The position numbers and the translations under genes were made by a program. From Mycobacterium sp. 852002-51971_SCH5477799-a (lineage in GTDB: Bacteria; Actinomycetota; Actinomycetes; Mycobacteriales; Mycobacteriaceae): a DNA stretch of 64,000 nucleotides. The stretch spans positions 62,001 through 126,000 of the forward strand of contig NZ_LZIF01000106.1 of NCBI RefSeq assembly GCF_001667145.1, read 5' to 3'. This document shows positions 16,966 to 28,000 of the stretch, piece after piece (position 1 is the first letter of the stretch; each line of letters starts with the position of its first letter). The notes below the pieces were generated by a model that worked only from the letters and a program-made list of their open reading frames with translations, did no database searches and was not told the DNA's origin.

Positions 16966-17890
16966 GACTATCTTCGCCGTCGTCGTCACCCACCGGCGCC
17001 CCGACGAGCTGGCCAAGTCGCTCGATGTGCTGAGCACGCAGACCCGGCTGCCCGATCACCTCATCGTGGTGGACAACGATTTTTCCGGCGAAGCACCGGA
17101 CTCCGGCCGGGTAGGCGACCTGGTGGCCGGCCAACCGATCCCGACCACTTACCTGGCCTCACACCGAAACCTCGGCGGCGCAGGGGGTTTCGCGCTGGGC
17201 ATCCTGCACGCGTTAGCTCAGGGCGCCGATTGGGTGTGGCTGGCCGACGACGACGGGCGCCCGCAGGACACGAGGGTTCTGGCCACCCTGCTGGCCTGTG
17301 CCGAAAAGCACGGCCTGGCCGAAGTGTCTCCGATGGTCTGCAACTCCGACGACCCGGAACGGCTGGCCTTCCCGCTGCGCCGCGGGTTGGTATGGCGCAG
17401 GCGCGCAAGCGAATTGCGCACCGAAGCGGGACAGGGCTTACTGCCGGGAATCGCCTCGCTGTTCAACGGCGCGCTGTTCAGGGCCACCACCCTGGAGGCG
17501 GTCGGCGTCCCGGACCTGAGGCTGTTCATCCGCGGCGACGAGGTGGAGATGCATCGCCGGCTGGTTCGGTCCGGCCTGCCGTTCGGGACCTGCCTGGACA
17601 CGATCTACCTGCACCCGTGCGGGTCCGACGAGTTTCGGCCGATTCTGGGTGGCCGCATGCACACCCAGTATCCCGACAACCACACCAAGCGGTTCTACAC
17701 CTACCGCAACCGCGGCTACCTGCTGTCGCAGCCCGGCCTGCGCAAACTGCTGGTACAGGAGTGGGTCCGGTTCGGTTGGTTCTTCCTGGTGACGCGTCGC
17801 GACCCGCGCGGTCTGGCCGAATGGATCCGGTTGCGGCGCTTGGGGCGTCGCGAGCAGTTCGGCACGCCAGCAGAGGAGCGGCGCAGATGA
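16958..17890 (+). CDS. glfT1: Galactofuranosyltransferase GlfT1
   Basis: A 310-residue GT2-family enzyme, co-linear with Rv3782. It adds the first two galactofuranose units from UDP-Galf to the decaprenyl-PP-GlcNAc-Rha acceptor. Seen: N-terminal VVVTHRRPDEL nucleotide-binding strand, NLGGAGG (71–77), the catalytic Asp triad at 97–99 (WLADDDGRP), and a late His motif (YLHPCGSDEF). No membrane helix. The start is the ATG at 16958, overlapping the wzt stop. A 53-base MIRU-like repeat separates its stop from wzm. Confidence 0.92.
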   Translation: MSETIFAVVVTHRRPDELAKSLDVLSTQTRLPDHLIVVDNDFSGEAPDSGRVGDLVAGQPIPTTYLASHRNLGGAGGFALGILHALAQGADWVWLADDDGRPQDTRVLATLLACAEKHGLAEVSPMVCNSDDPERLAFPLRRGLVWRRRASELRTEAGQGLLPGIASLFNGALFRATTLEAVGVPDLRLFIRGDEVEMHRRLVRSGLPFGTCLDTIYLHPCGSDEFRPILGGRMHTQYPDNHTKRFYTYRNRGYLLSQPGLRKLLVQEWVRFGWFFLVTRRDPRGLAEWIRLRRLGRREQFGTPAEERRR

Positions 17891-17940
17891 CCCGCGCCGG
17901 CGACGATGCAGAGCGCAGCGATGCGGAGGAGTGGCGCACA
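17888..17940 (+). repeat. MIRU-type interspersed repeat, 53 bp
   Basis: From the glfT1 stop TGA to the first base of the wzm ATG lies a 53-base unit with the core GACGATGCAGAGCGCAGCG and GCGGAGGAGTGGCG, which I recognise as the mycobacterial interspersed repetitive unit. The 53-bp classes typically sit between a stop and the next start within operons. GGAGGA at 17925–17930 places the ribosome-binding site 9 bases before the wzm ATG, so the repeat supplies it. Confidence 0.8.
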
Positions 17941-18770
17941 TGACTTTCGTCGACGCGGCGGCACAGTCGCGCACCCTTACCCGCGCCCGGGGCGACCTCG
18001 TCGCGGGCTTTCGCCGGCACGAGCTCTGGCTGCACCTGGGCTGGCAGGACATCAAACAGCGCTACCGCCGCTCGGTGCTGGGACCGTTCTGGATCACCAT
18101 CGCAACAGGAACCACGGCCGTCGCGATGGGGGGCTTGTACTCCAAGCTTTTTCATCTCGAACTGTCGCTGCATCTGCCGTATGTGACGCTGGGGCTGATC
18201 ATCTGGAACCTGATCAATGCCGCCATCCTGGAGGGCGCCGACGTCTTCGTCGCCAACGAGGGACTGATCAAGCAACTGCCGACGCCGCTGAGCGTCCATG
18301 TCTATCGGCTGGTGTGGCGGCAGATTATCCTGTTCGCGCACAACATCGTCATCTACGTCGTCATCGCGATGATCTTTCCCAAACCGTGGTCATGGGCCGA
18401 CCTTTCGGTCATCCCGGCGCTGGCGCTGATCGTGCTCAACTGCATCTGGGTGTCACTGTGTTTCGGCATCTTGGCGACCCGCTACCGCGACATCGGCCCG
18501 TTGCTCTTCTCGGTGGTGCAGCTGCTGTTCTTCATGACGCCGATCATCTGGAACGACGACACCCTGCGACAGCAAGGCGCGGGGCGCTGGTCGAAGATCG
18601 TCGAACTCAATCCCCTGCTGCACTACCTCGACATCGTGCGCGCCCCGCTACTGGGCTCCCATCAGGAACTGCGGCACTGGGCCGTGGTGCTGGTGTTGAC
18701 GGCCGTCGGCTGGCTGCTGGCCGCAATCGCGATGCGCCAATACCGCGCCCGGGTGCCCTACTGGGTGTAG
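17940..18770 (+). CDS. wzm: Galactan exporter permease (Wzm-like)
   Basis: A 276-residue ABC-2 type permease, co-linear with Rv3783 (rfbD). Six hydrophobic helices span about residue 45 to 265. The amphipathic N-terminus carries DIKQRYRRSVLGPFW, the motif typical of polysaccharide ABC permeases. With Wzt it exports undecorated or lipid-linked galactan to the outer face, where arabinosylation starts. I chose ATG 17940 because GGAGGA (17925–17930) is 9 bases upstream; the GTG at 17931 touches that site. The stop is followed by a 322-base gap. Confidence 0.92.
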   Translation: MTFVDAAAQSRTLTRARGDLVAGFRRHELWLHLGWQDIKQRYRRSVLGPFWITIATGTTAVAMGGLYSKLFHLELSLHLPYVTLGLIIWNLINAAILEGADVFVANEGLIKQLPTPLSVHVYRLVWRQIILFAHNIVIYVVIAMIFPKPWSWADLSVIPALALIVLNCIWVSLCFGILATRYRDIGPLLFSVVQLLFFMTPIIWNDDTLRQQGAGRWSKIVELNPLLHYLDIVRAPLLGSHQELRHWAVVLVLTAVGWLLAAIAMRQYRARVPYWV

Positions 18771-19092
18771 GGGTTCCCGCGGGTCGAACAGTGGCCCGCC
18801 CTGATGTCGGTGGTAGGGCGGCGGGACGGTTGCGCTATGCAATTGCGCTGATCGTCCCGCTCGACGCCGCTGGGGCCCGGTGCCGTTGCGCGTCCACACA
18901 ATCCGGTGCGCCACACTGACGCGCCGCTCTGCGCGCGCAGAGGTAGGTCACACGGAGACGCCCTGTTGTCACATTGCGCAACCGAGCGGTGTCTAAAGGC
19001 CATCAACGAGTCGGCGAAGTACGCCGGCGCGGGTTGGTTGGCGATAGCCGCCATCCTGGCTCAGGCGAACGGCACCACAGCGAAGGAACCCC
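18771..19092. other. Intergenic region with a weak hairpin
   Basis: A 322-base stretch without a convincing gene. CCGCCCT (18796–18802) and AGGGCGG (18815–18821) form a 7-bp stem 26 bases after the wzm stop and may terminate the exporter operon. A short frame (18906–19187) has a hydrophobic run but overlaps the next start and shows no codon bias. In M. tuberculosis four genes (Rv3784–Rv3787c) occupy this place. Confidence 0.45.
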
Positions 19093-19863
19093 ATGACCAC
19101 CAACCAGCCACTTCTTCTCCTGCACGGCCTGATGATGTCCGCCGGGGTGTGGGCCGACGTCATCCCGCTGCTCGCCGATCGTCATGACGTCATGGCACCC
19201 ACCGCCCTCGGCCATCGCGGCGGGCCAAAGCTCACCGGCAAAGCCACCGTTGCGGCCCTCGCCGATGAAATGGAGCGTCTCCTGGACGTCCGAGGACTCG
19301 ATCGCATTCACATCGCCGGAAATTCGATGGGTGGGTGGATGGCTATCGAACTGGCCCGCCGCGGCCGAGCACTTACCGTCTGCGCCTTCTCACCGGCAGG
19401 ATTCTGGACGCACGGTACAAGCGACGAAACTCTTGCCAGCGGCAGGGTTCGGCGCGCTAGACGTCGGGCGCATCTGGTTCGACCGGTGGCACCGGCGTTG
19501 CTCCGCTTCGCATGTCTTCGCCGACTGGCGATGCAGGATGCCGCCGATCACGGTGAACGACTCACCCCTGCGCAGGCCCTCGATGCCCTCCTCGACCTTG
19601 CAAGATGCACCGCCGCCGAAGACATGCTGCAACCATCCGAGAGCGTCGAACCTCTCGATCCGCTGCCCTGCCCAATGACCCTGGCATGGTCGGGCAACGA
19701 CCGCATTCTTCCGCCACACGTCTACGGCGCCACCGCCCGAAAACGGCTTCCCGGCGCCGAGTACTTGCTACTCCGCGACGTCGGTCACGTGCCGATGATC
19801 GACAATCCGCGGCTATGCGCTGACACGATCCTTGCCACCACCCGGGCACTCGCGCCGCGCTGA
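19093..19863 (+). CDS. Alpha/beta hydrolase
   Basis: A 256-residue hydrolase with oxyanion segment LLHGLM (residues 10–15), nucleophile elbow GNSMGG with Ser78, Asp203 (WSGNDRI) and His232 (DVGHVPM). This complete triad supports an active esterase or C–C hydrolase; the substrate cannot be told. No signal peptide. Codon choice includes more CTT and ATT than in neighbouring genes. No counterpart lies at this position in the M. tuberculosis order, so it may be an insertion. The downstream gap of 78 bases leads to the Gre-like gene. Confidence 0.82.
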   Translation: MTTNQPLLLLHGLMMSAGVWADVIPLLADRHDVMAPTALGHRGGPKLTGKATVAALADEMERLLDVRGLDRIHIAGNSMGGWMAIELARRGRALTVCAFSPAGFWTHGTSDETLASGRVRRARRRAHLVRPVAPALLRFACLRRLAMQDAADHGERLTPAQALDALLDLARCTAAEDMLQPSESVEPLDPLPCPMTLAWSGNDRILPPHVYGATARKRLPGAEYLLLRDVGHVPMIDNPRLCADTILATTRALAPR

Positions 19864-19941
19864 CGCAGAACGCTGGCGGCCCGCTCGTCGTGGTGTCACA
19901 CTGGAACGCCACCTGAGCAACCGGGCGAAAGGTCCACCGAC

Positions 19942-20421
19942 GTGAGCAAAAAGGTCCCATCGGCAGCGGACGCCGCGCGGAACAACCTCGAAGCGGAACT
20001 GGACCGGCTACGGCAACGGCGCGAGCGGCTCGAGGCCGAGGTCAAGAACGACCGCGGCATGGTGGGCGATCACGGGGATGCGGCCGAGGCGATCCAGCGC
20101 GCGGAGGAACTGGTGGTCCTCACCGACCGGATCGGCGAGTTGGACCGGCGTCTGCGGGCCGGGCCGTCGGACGCCGACGCCTCGGAGACGCTGCCCGGCG
20201 GCACCGAGGTGACGCTGCGGTTCGCCGACGGTGAGGTGGTCACGATGTACGTGATCTCGATCATCGAAGAGACACCGGTCGGCCGGGAGGCTGAGACGCT
20301 GACCGCGCGCAGCCCCCTGGCCCAGGCCTTGGCCGGGCGCAAACCCGGCGACACGGTGACCTACTCGACGCCGCAGGGCGAGAACCAGGTCGAGCTGATC
20401 TCGGTCAAGCTGCCCCGCTGA
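19942..20421 (+). CDS. Gre-like RNA polymerase secondary-channel factor
   Basis: A 159-residue protein, the position and size of Rv3788. Residues about 10–75 form the antiparallel coiled coil of GreA/GreB ([19 protein letters not shown]), with a tip segment DHGDAAEA that keeps an Asp/Glu pair. The rest is an FKBP-like C-terminal domain ([28 protein letters not shown]). Rv3788 has been described as a Gre homologue that binds the secondary channel and inhibits transcription rather than stimulating cleavage. Start GTG 19942. Confidence 0.85.
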   Translation: MSKKVPSAADAARNNLEAELDRLRQRRERLEAEVKNDRGMVGDHGDAAEAIQRAEELVVLTDRIGELDRRLRAGPSDADASETLPGGTEVTLRFADGEVVTMYVISIIEETPVGREAETLTARSPLAQALAGRKPGDTVTYSTPQGENQVELISVKLPR

Positions 20422-20464
20422 CGCTTGCCGGGGCGCGCCCGGCGACCCCGTTAGACTCCCCTGG

Positions 20465-20899
20465 ATGGTTGCGCCGCTACCCGATTCCGCGTCCGAAGAC
20501 GTGCGCCTGGACTTGAGCCTGAAGACGCAGGTCGTCCGGTTCGTCGTCACCGGCGGCATGGCGGGAATCGTGGACTTCGGGCTCTACCTGCTGCTGTGGA
20601 AGGCCTTGGGCGTCCAGGTTGACCTGTCCAAGGCGACCAGCTTCGTCGTCGGCACCATCACGGCCTATCTGATCAACCGCCGCTGGACCTTCCAGGCGAC
20701 CCCCAGCACCGCCCGGTTCGTCGCGGTCATGGTTCTCTACGCCATCACGTTCGCCGTCCAGGTCGGGCTCAACCACCTATGTCTGGCGCTTCTGCACTAC
20801 CGCGGCTGGGCGCCGCTTGTCGCATTCGTGATCGCGCAGGGCACCGCGACGGTGATCAACTTCGTCGTGCAGCGGGCCGTAATCTTCCGCATCCGCTGA
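20465..20899 (+). CDS. GtrA-family membrane protein (Rv3789 type)
   Basis: A 144-residue protein with four membrane helices and the GtrA signature [21 protein letters not shown], followed by INRRWTF. Rv3789 was first proposed to flip decaprenyl-phospho-arabinose and later shown to be needed for arabinogalactan arabinosylation, possibly as a partner that recruits AftA. It directly precedes dprE1, 32 bases away, at the head of the DPA and emb genes. Confidence 0.88.
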   Translation: MVAPLPDSASEDVRLDLSLKTQVVRFVVTGGMAGIVDFGLYLLLWKALGVQVDLSKATSFVVGTITAYLINRRWTFQATPSTARFVAVMVLYAITFAVQVGLNHLCLALLHYRGWAPLVAFVIAQGTATVINFVVQRAVIFRIR

Positions 20900-20931
20900 G
20901 CCGCGCTGCGCAAGCGGTACCCTCTTTGACG

Positions 20932-22323
20932 ATGTCGAGCACCGATCCCCTGACCAAGCCCGCCCGGCTGATGGGCTTCGGGCGCACCGCGCCGTCAGTC
21001 GCCCAGGTGCTCTGTACCCGCGATCCGGAGGTGATCGCCAAGGCGGTAGCCCGGGTGGCCGACTCGGGCGATCCCAAGAGCCGCGGCGTGATCGCCCGCG
21101 GACTGGGCCGCTCCTACGGCGACAACGCGCAAAACGGCGGCGGCCTGGTGATCGACATGACCGGGCTCAATCGCATCCACTCGATCAGCGCCGACACCCG
21201 ACTGGTCGACGTCGACGCCGGCGTCAGCCTCGACCAGTTGATGAAGGCGGCGCTGCCGTTCGGGCTGTGGGTTCCGGTGCTGCCGGGAACGCGCCAGGTC
21301 ACCGTCGGCGGCGCGATCGCCTGCGACATCCATGGCAAGAACCACCACAGCGCGGGCAGCTTCGGTAACCACGTCCGGTCGATGGACCTCCTCATGGCCG
21401 ACGGCACCGTGCGCACCATCACCCCCGACGGGGACGATGCCGAGCTGTTCTGGGCCACCGTCGGCGGCAACGGCCTGACCGGAATCGTGCTGCGCGCCAC
21501 CATCGCCATGACGCCGACGGAGACGGCCTACTTCATCGCCGACGGCATTGCCACCAAGGACCTCGACGAAACGGTCGCCGTTCACCTCGACGGCAGCGAG
21601 GCCAACTACACGTACTCCAGCGCCTGGTTCGATCTGATCAGCCCGCCGGCGAAGCTGGGCCGGGCCGCGGTCAGCCGCGGCAGCCTGGCCAAGCTCGATC
21701 AGCTGCCGAAGAAGCTGGCCAAGAACCCGCTGAAATTCGATGCGCCGCAGCTGTTGACGGTGCCGGACGTGTTCCCGGTCAGCGCGATGAACAAGCTGTC
21801 GTTCATGGCGATCGGCGAGGTGTATTACCGGCTGGGCGGGACCTACAGCGGCAAGATCCAGAACCTCTCGCAGTTCTACCACATGCTCGACCTGGTCAGC
21901 GGCTGGAACAATGCCTACGGCCCAAGGGGTTTCGCCCAACACCAGTTCCTGGTCCCGCCGGACGCGATGGACGAATTCAAGGCCATCATTCGCTGGATCC
22001 AGACCAGTGGCCACTACTCGGCGCTGAACGTGTTCAAGCTCTTCGGCCCGGGCAACCGCGCGCCGCTGAGTTTCCCGATGGCCGGCTGGAACGTCGCCAT
22101 GGACTTCCCCAACAAGCCGGGGATCAACGAGTTTCTCAACGAACTCGACCGGCGCGCACTGGAATTCGGCGGAAGGGTCTACACCGCAAAGGATTCTCGC
22201 GTGAGCGCCGAAACCTTCCACGCCATGTATCCGCGCATCGACGAATGGATCGCGGTGCGCCGCAAGGCCGACCCCTTGCGGGTATTCGCCTCCGACATGG
22301 CCCGACGTTTGGAGCTGCTCTGA
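20932..22323 (+). CDS. dprE1: Decaprenylphosphoryl-beta-D-ribose oxidase DprE1, Ala at benzothiazinone site
   Basis: A 463-residue FAD oxidase, ortholog of Rv3790. It oxidises the 2'-hydroxyl of decaprenyl-phospho-ribose, the first half of the epimerisation to arabinose. Seen: FAD domain with [15 protein letters not shown] (57–71) and [10 protein letters not shown] (134–143), the substrate residue Trp232 (AWFD) and the conserved AKDSR late motif. The segment that carries Cys387 in M. tuberculosis reads GWNVAMDF here, so Ala389 replaces the cysteine that covalent benzothiazinones attack. The ATG at 20932 gives the family length; the frame upstream is the tail of the previous gene in another frame. 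dprE2 starts one base after its stop. Confidence 0.95.
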   Translation: MSSTDPLTKPARLMGFGRTAPSVAQVLCTRDPEVIAKAVARVADSGDPKSRGVIARGLGRSYGDNAQNGGGLVIDMTGLNRIHSISADTRLVDVDAGVSLDQLMKAALPFGLWVPVLPGTRQVTVGGAIACDIHGKNHHSAGSFGNHVRSMDLLMADGTVRTITPDGDDAELFWATVGGNGLTGIVLRATIAMTPTETAYFIADGIATKDLDETVAVHLDGSEANYTYSSAWFDLISPPAKLGRAAVSRGSLAKLDQLPKKLAKNPLKFDAPQLLTVPDVFPVSAMNKLSFMAIGEVYYRLGGTYSGKIQNLSQFYHMLDLVSGWNNAYGPRGFAQHQFLVPPDAMDEFKAIIRWIQTSGHYSALNVFKLFGPGNRAPLSFPMAGWNVAMDFPNKPGINEFLNELDRRALEFGGRVYTAKDSRVSAETFHAMYPRIDEWIAVRRKADPLRVFASDMARRLELL

Positions 22324-22324
22324 C

Positions 22325-23089
22325 ATGGTGCTCGATGCCGTAGGGAATCCGCAGACGATTCTGCTGCTCGGCGGAACCTCCGAGATCGGCCTGGCAATCT
22401 GCGAGCGCTACCTGCAGAACGCGCACGCGCGGATCATGTTGGCCGCCATGCCCAGTGACTCCGGACGCGATGCCGCAGTGGCCCAAATGCAGGCCGCCGG
22501 CGCCCGCTCGGTCGAGCTGATCGATTTCGAAGCCACCGACCCCGACACCCACCCCAAGATGATCGAGGCGGCCTTCGCGGGCGGCGACGTCGACGTGGCC
22601 ATCGTCGCGTTCGGCATCCTCGGGGACGCCGAAGAGCTGTGGCAAAACCAGCACAAGGCGGTGCTGGCTGCCGAAATCAATTACACTGCAGCTGTTTCGG
22701 TGGGCGTGCTGCTGGGCGAGAAAATGCGGGCGCAGGGCTTCGGCCAGATCATCGCGATGAGCTCGGCCGCCGGGGAGCGGGTGCGGCGGTCCAACTTCGT
22801 CTACGGCTCCACCAAGGCCGGATTGGACGGATTCTACCTGGGGCTTTCAGAGGCATTGCGGGAGTACGGAGTTCGCGTGCTGGTGATCCGGCCCGGCCAG
22901 GTGCGTACCCGGATGAGCGCGCACGTCAAGGAAGCGCCGCTGACCGTCGACAAAGAGTATGTCGCCAACCTCGCGGTGACCGCGGCCGCCAAAGGTAAGG
23001 AATTGGTTTGGGCACCAGCAGCATTCCGTTATGTGATGATGGTGTTGCGACACGTCCCGCGTCCCATCTTCCGCAAGCTTCCCATCTGA
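22325..23089 (+). CDS. dprE2: Decaprenylphosphoryl-2-keto-ribose reductase DprE2
   Basis: A 254-residue short-chain dehydrogenase, ortholog of Rv3791. It reduces the keto intermediate with NAD(P)H to give decaprenyl-phospho-arabinose, the only arabinose donor of the cell wall. Seen: cofactor motif GGTSEIG (16–22), catalytic Ser146/Ser147, Tyr160 and Lys164 (YGSTK). The C-terminus carries a hydrophobic/basic helix ([19 protein letters not shown]) that may touch the membrane. One base after dprE1 and two before aftA, so all are on one transcript. Confidence 0.94.
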   Translation: MVLDAVGNPQTILLLGGTSEIGLAICERYLQNAHARIMLAAMPSDSGRDAAVAQMQAAGARSVELIDFEATDPDTHPKMIEAAFAGGDVDVAIVAFGILGDAEELWQNQHKAVLAAEINYTAAVSVGVLLGEKMRAQGFGQIIAMSSAAGERVRRSNFVYGSTKAGLDGFYLGLSEALREYGVRVLVIRPGQVRTRMSAHVKEAPLTVDKEYVANLAVTAAAKGKELVWAPAAFRYVMMVLRHVPRPIFRKLPI

Positions 23090-23091
23090 CG

Positions 23092-25014
23092 ATGCGGAGC
23101 GCGCTGGCCACCCTCGGCCAGATGGCCTTGGCGGTCCTGGTCGCGGTTGTCGTCGCGGCGGTATCGCTGATCGCCATTTCCCGGGTGCAATGGCCGGCCT
23201 TCCCGTCCTCCAACCAGCTGCACGCGCTGACCACCGTCGGGCAGGTCGGCTGCCTGGCCGGGCTGGTCGCCGTCGGCTGGGTGTGGCGGCGCTGCGCCCG
23301 CCCGCGCAGCCGTCTGCTGACCCAATTGGGTGGGCTGGTCTTCGTGTCCGCCTTCACCGTCGTGACGCTGGGGATGCCGCTGGGCGCGACCAAGCTGTAT
23401 TTGTTCGGCATCTCCGTGGACCAGCAGTTCCGCACGGAATACGTGACCCGGCTCGCCGACAGCCCCGCCCTGCGCGACATGACCTATCTCGGGCTGCCGC
23501 CGTATTACCCGCCGGGCTGGTTCTGGATCGGCGGGCGCGCCGCGGCGCTCAGTGGGACGCCGGCGTGGGAGATCTTCAAGCCCTGGGCCATCACGTCGAT
23601 CACCATCGCGGTCGCGGTCGCACTGGTGCTGTGGTCGCGAATGGTCCGATTCGAATACGCGTTGATCGTCACCGCCACGACGGCCGCGGTGACGCTGGCC
23701 TACGGTTCTCCCGAGCCCTACTCGGCGATGATCACCGTGCTGTTGCCGCCGGTGCTGGTGCTGACCTGGTCGGGTCTGCGCGCCGGTGACCGTCCGGACG
23801 CGCCGCCCGGCGCGGGCTGGGGTGCGGTCGTCGGCACCGGGATCTTTCTGGGCTGGACGGCCACCTGGTACACGCTGTTGTTCGGGTTCAGCGCGTTCGC
23901 GGTGGGATTGATGGCCCTGTGGCTGGCCGGTGTGCGCTGGCAGCGGAACCGCAACACCGGCGGCCTCAAAGCCGCCCTCGATCCGCTGCGCCGGTTGGCC
24001 GTCATCGCCGGCATCGCCGTGGTGATCGCGTGCACGACGTGGCTTCCGTTCGTGGTGCGAGCGGTCCGCAGCCCGATCAGCAACTCCGGCAGCGCCATGC
24101 ACTACCTGCCGGCCGACGGCGCCGAGTTGACCTTCCCGATGCTGCAGTTCACGCTGCTGGGCGTCGTCTGCCTGATCGGCACCCTGTGGCTGGTGCTGCG
24201 GGCCCGCTCCTCGGTGCGGGCCGGCGCCCTGGCGATCGGCGTGCTGGCCATCTACCTGTGGTCGCTGCTGTCGATGCTCACCACGCTGGCGCGCACCACC
24301 TTGTTGTCGTTTCGGCTGCAGCCGACCCTGAGCGTGTTGCTGGTCACCGCCGGGGCGTTCGGCTTCCTCGAACTCGCGCAGGCGCTGGCCGCCGCCGGCC
24401 GCGACCGCGGCTGGGGTCGCGTTATCGCCCCGGTAGTGGGCGCCATCGGCCTGGCCGCCGCGATCGCGTTTAGCCAGGACATCCCCGACGTGCTGCGGCC
24501 CGACCTCACCATCGCCTACACCGACACCGACGGTCACGGACAGCGCGGGGACCGCCGGCCGCCCAGCGCCGAGAAGTTCTACGCCACAATCGATAACGCC
24601 ATTACCCGGGTGACCGGCAAGCCCCGCGATCAGACCGTCGTGCTGACGGCCGACTACAGCTTCCTGTCCTTCTACCCCTACTGGGGATTCCAGGGGCTCA
24701 CCTCGCACTACGCCAACCCGCTCGCCCAGTTCGACCTGCGCGCCGCGCAGATCAACAAGTGGTCCAACCTCAAGACCGCAGACGAGTTGATCCATGCCCT
24801 GGACACCTGCCCGTGGCCGCCGCCGACGGTTTTCCTGATGCGTCGTGGCGCCGGAGGCAATTACACGCTGCGACTGGCCGAGGACGTCTACCCCAACCAG
24901 CCCAACGTGCGGCGCTACACCGTAGATCTGCGCGGAGCCCTGTTCGACAACCCGCGCTTCGTTGTCCAAACCGTCGGCCCATTTGTGCTGGCCATCCGCA
25001 AGCCGGGGTCCTAA
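23092..25014 (+). CDS. aftA: Galactan 5-O-arabinofuranosyltransferase AftA
   Basis: A 640-residue GT-C enzyme, ortholog of Rv3792. It adds the first arabinofuranose to galactan from decaprenyl-phospho-arabinose on the periplasmic side. Eleven or so hydrophobic helices cover about residue 10–470, the acidic loop after the second pair of helices reads [14 protein letters not shown], and a soluble C-terminal domain follows. Start ATG 23092, two bases behind dprE2. embC begins 6 bases after its stop. Confidence 0.93.
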   Translation: MRSALATLGQMALAVLVAVVVAAVSLIAISRVQWPAFPSSNQLHALTTVGQVGCLAGLVAVGWVWRRCARPRSRLLTQLGGLVFVSAFTVVTLGMPLGATKLYLFGISVDQQFRTEYVTRLADSPALRDMTYLGLPPYYPPGWFWIGGRAAALSGTPAWEIFKPWAITSITIAVAVALVLWSRMVRFEYALIVTATTAAVTLAYGSPEPYSAMITVLLPPVLVLTWSGLRAGDRPDAPPGAGWGAVVGTGIFLGWTATWYTLLFGFSAFAVGLMALWLAGVRWQRNRNTGGLKAALDPLRRLAVIAGIAVVIACTTWLPFVVRAVRSPISNSGSAMHYLPADGAELTFPMLQFTLLGVVCLIGTLWLVLRARSSVRAGALAIGVLAIYLWSLLSMLTTLARTTLLSFRLQPTLSVLLVTAGAFGFLELAQALAAAGRDRGWGRVIAPVVGAIGLAAAIAFSQDIPDVLRPDLTIAYTDTDGHGQRGDRRPPSAEKFYATIDNAITRVTGKPRDQTVVLTADYSFLSFYPYWGFQGLTSHYANPLAQFDLRAAQINKWSNLKTADELIHALDTCPWPPPTVFLMRRGAGGNYTLRLAEDVYPNQPNVRRYTVDLRGALFDNPRFVVQTVGPFVLAIRKPGS

Positions 25015-25020
25015 CTGCTG

Positions 25021-28000
25021 ATGAGTACCGACACTGCGCCTCCAACGGCCGAAGAACTAGCATCTAGCTCCGTGAACGACAGGGAAGCGAATCACCGGAT
25101 CGCCCGGCTGGTTGCTTCTGTTGCCGGGCTGCTCGGAGTGCTGCTGGCGATCGCCACCCCGCTTCTTCCGGTCGACCAGACCACCGCGCAACTGAACTGG
25201 CCGCAGAACGGCACCTTCGGCAGCGTCGACGCACCGCTGATCGGCTACGTCGCCACGGATTTGACCGTCGCCGTCCCGTGCCAGGCCGCCGCCGGGCTGA
25301 CCGGCGGAGGCAACGCCGGCAAGACGGTGTTGCTGTCGACGGTGCCCAAGCAGGCACCGAAGGCCGTCGACCGCGGTCTGCTGATCGTGCGCGCCAACAA
25401 CGACCTGGTGCTGGTGGTGCGCAACGTCCCGGTGGTGACCGCGCCGCTGAGCCAAGTGCTCAGCCCGGCCTGCCAGCGGTTGACCTTCACCGCACACGCC
25501 GATCGGGTCACCGCCGAGTTCGTCGGGCTGACCCAGGGGCCCAACGCCGAGCATCCCGGCTCGCCGCTGCGCGGCGAGAAAAGCGGCTACGACTTCCGGC
25601 CCCAAATCGTCGGCGTCTTCACCGATCTGAGCGGTCCGGCGCCGTCCGGCCTGCACTTCTCGGCGACCATCGACACCCGCTACAGCAGCAGCCCCACGCC
25701 GCTGAAGATGGCCGCGATGATCCTCGGGCTGGTGCTCACGGCCGCCGCCCTGGTCGCCCTGCACGTCCTCGACACCGCCGACGGAACCCGGCACCGCCGC
25801 TTCCTGCCGGCCCGCTGGTGGTCGATCGGCGGGCTGGACGCCCTGGTCATCGGCGTGCTGGTGTGGTGGCATTTCGTCGGCGCCAACACCTCCGACGACG
25901 GCTACATCCTGACCATGGCCCGGGTATCCGAGCACGCCGGCTACATGGCCAACTACTACCGCTGGTTGGGCACGCCCGAGGCGCCGTTCGGCTGGTACTA
26001 CGACCTGCTGGCGCTGTGGGCGCACGTGAGTACCACCAGCGTCTGGATGCGGTTGCCCACCCTGGCGATGGCGCTGACTTGCTGGTGGGTGATCAGCCGT
26101 GAAGTCATGCCGCGGCTCGGCCACGCGGTCAAACAGAACCGCGCCGCGGCCTGGACCGCCGCGGGCATGTTCCTGGCCGTCTGGCTGCCGCTGGACAACG
26201 GCCTGCGCCCGGAGCCAATCATCGCCCTGGGCATCCTGCTGACCTGGTGCTCGGTGGAACGCGCGGTGGCGACCAGTCGGCTGCTGCCGGTGGCGATCGC
26301 CTGCATCATCGGTGCGCTGACCCTGTTCTCCGGGCCGACGGGCATCGCCTCGATCGGCGCGTTGCTGGTCGCGATCGGGCCGCTGCGGACCATCCTGCAC
26401 CGCCGCTCCACACGGTTCGGCGCGCTACCGCTGATCGCGCCCCTGCTGGCCGCGGTCACGGTCACCACCATCCTGATCTTCCGCGACCAGACCCTGACCG
26501 GTGAGATCCAGGCCACCATGCTCAAGCGCGCGGTCGGACCCAGCCTCAGCTGGTTCGACGAACACCTCCGCTACGAGCGGCTGTTCATGGCCAGCCCCGA
26601 CGGGTCGGTCGCCCGCCGCTTCGCCGTGCTGGCCCTGATCCTCGCGCTCGGGATCACTGTCGCAATGTCGTTGCGCAAGGGCCGGATTCCGGGCACGGCC
26701 ACCGGACCGAGCCGGCGCATCGTCGGGATCACCATCATCTCGTTCGTGGCGATGATGTTCACGCCCACCAAATGGACCCACCACTTCGGGGTGTTCGCCG
26801 GACTGGCCGGGCCGCTGGGCGCGCTGGCCGCGGTAGCGGTGACCTCCGTGGCGATGCGCTCGCGGCGCAACCGGACCGTATACGCCGCCGTGGTGCTGTT
26901 CCTGGTGGCGTTGTCGTTCGCCAGCGTCAACGGCTGGTGGTACGTCTCGAATTTCGGTGTGCCGTGGTCGAATGAGTTCCCGGCCTGGCACTACGCCTTC
27001 GCCACCGCGCTGCTCGGGTTGACCGTGGTGGTGCTGCTGCTGGCTGCGTGGTTCCACTTCGTCGACCCGGACAACGGGCCACCCAAGACCCGCCTGGGCG
27101 CCCGGGCCGCCGGAATCGTCCAGTCCCCCTTGGCAATTGCGACCTGGGTGCTGGTGGTGTTCGAGGTCGCATCGCTGACCCTGGCGATGACCGGCCAGTA
27201 TCCGGCGTGGTCGGTCGGTCGTTCCAACCTGCAGGCTTTGACCGGCAAGTCCTGCGGACTCGCCGAAGACGTGCTGGTGGAACAGGACCCGAACGCCGGG
27301 ATGCTGACACCGGTGAACGCATCGGCGGCCGACGCGCTGGGCGCCGGCTTGTCGGAAGCCTTCACGCCCAACGGGATTCCCGCCGACGTGCGCGCCGACC
27401 CGGTGATGGAACGCCCGGGTGACCGCAGCTTCGTCAACGACGAGGAGAAGACCGGCAGCAACCAGGCCGGCACCGAGGGCGGCACCACCCCCGCACCGGG
27501 GATCAACGGATCGTCCGCCCAGCTGCCCTTCTACCTCGACCCCGCGCACACACCGGTGCTGGGCAGCTGGCGCTCCGGGATCCAGGTGCCCGCGCACCTG
27601 CGGTCCAGCTGGTACCGGCTGCCCGCCCGGGACACGGCCGGACCGCTGCTGGTGGTGAGTGCCGCCGGTCGCTTCGACCCCCGCGAAGTCCAGGTGCAGT
27701 GGGCCACCGACGACCAGGCGGCCGGCGGACACCCCGGCGGTTCGCTGCAATTCGCGGACGTGGGCGCGTCGCCGGCGTGGCGCAACCTGCGGTTGGCGAT
27801 GTCCGCAATTCCGAACACCGCCACCCAGATTCGGCTGGTCGCCGACGACGAAGATCTGGCCCCGCAGCACTGGATCGCGCTGACCGCGCCGAGAATCCCG
27901 CAGCTGCGCACGCTGCAGGACGTGGTGGGCTCCACCGACCCGGTGTTCCTGGACTGGCTCGTCGGGCTGGCCTTCCCCTGCCAGCGACCCTTCGGCCATC

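Noticed and set aside
18906-19187. Small protein before the alpha/beta hydrolase
   Set aside because: It overlaps the hydrolase start in another frame, has no ribosome-binding site and no mycobacterial codon bias.
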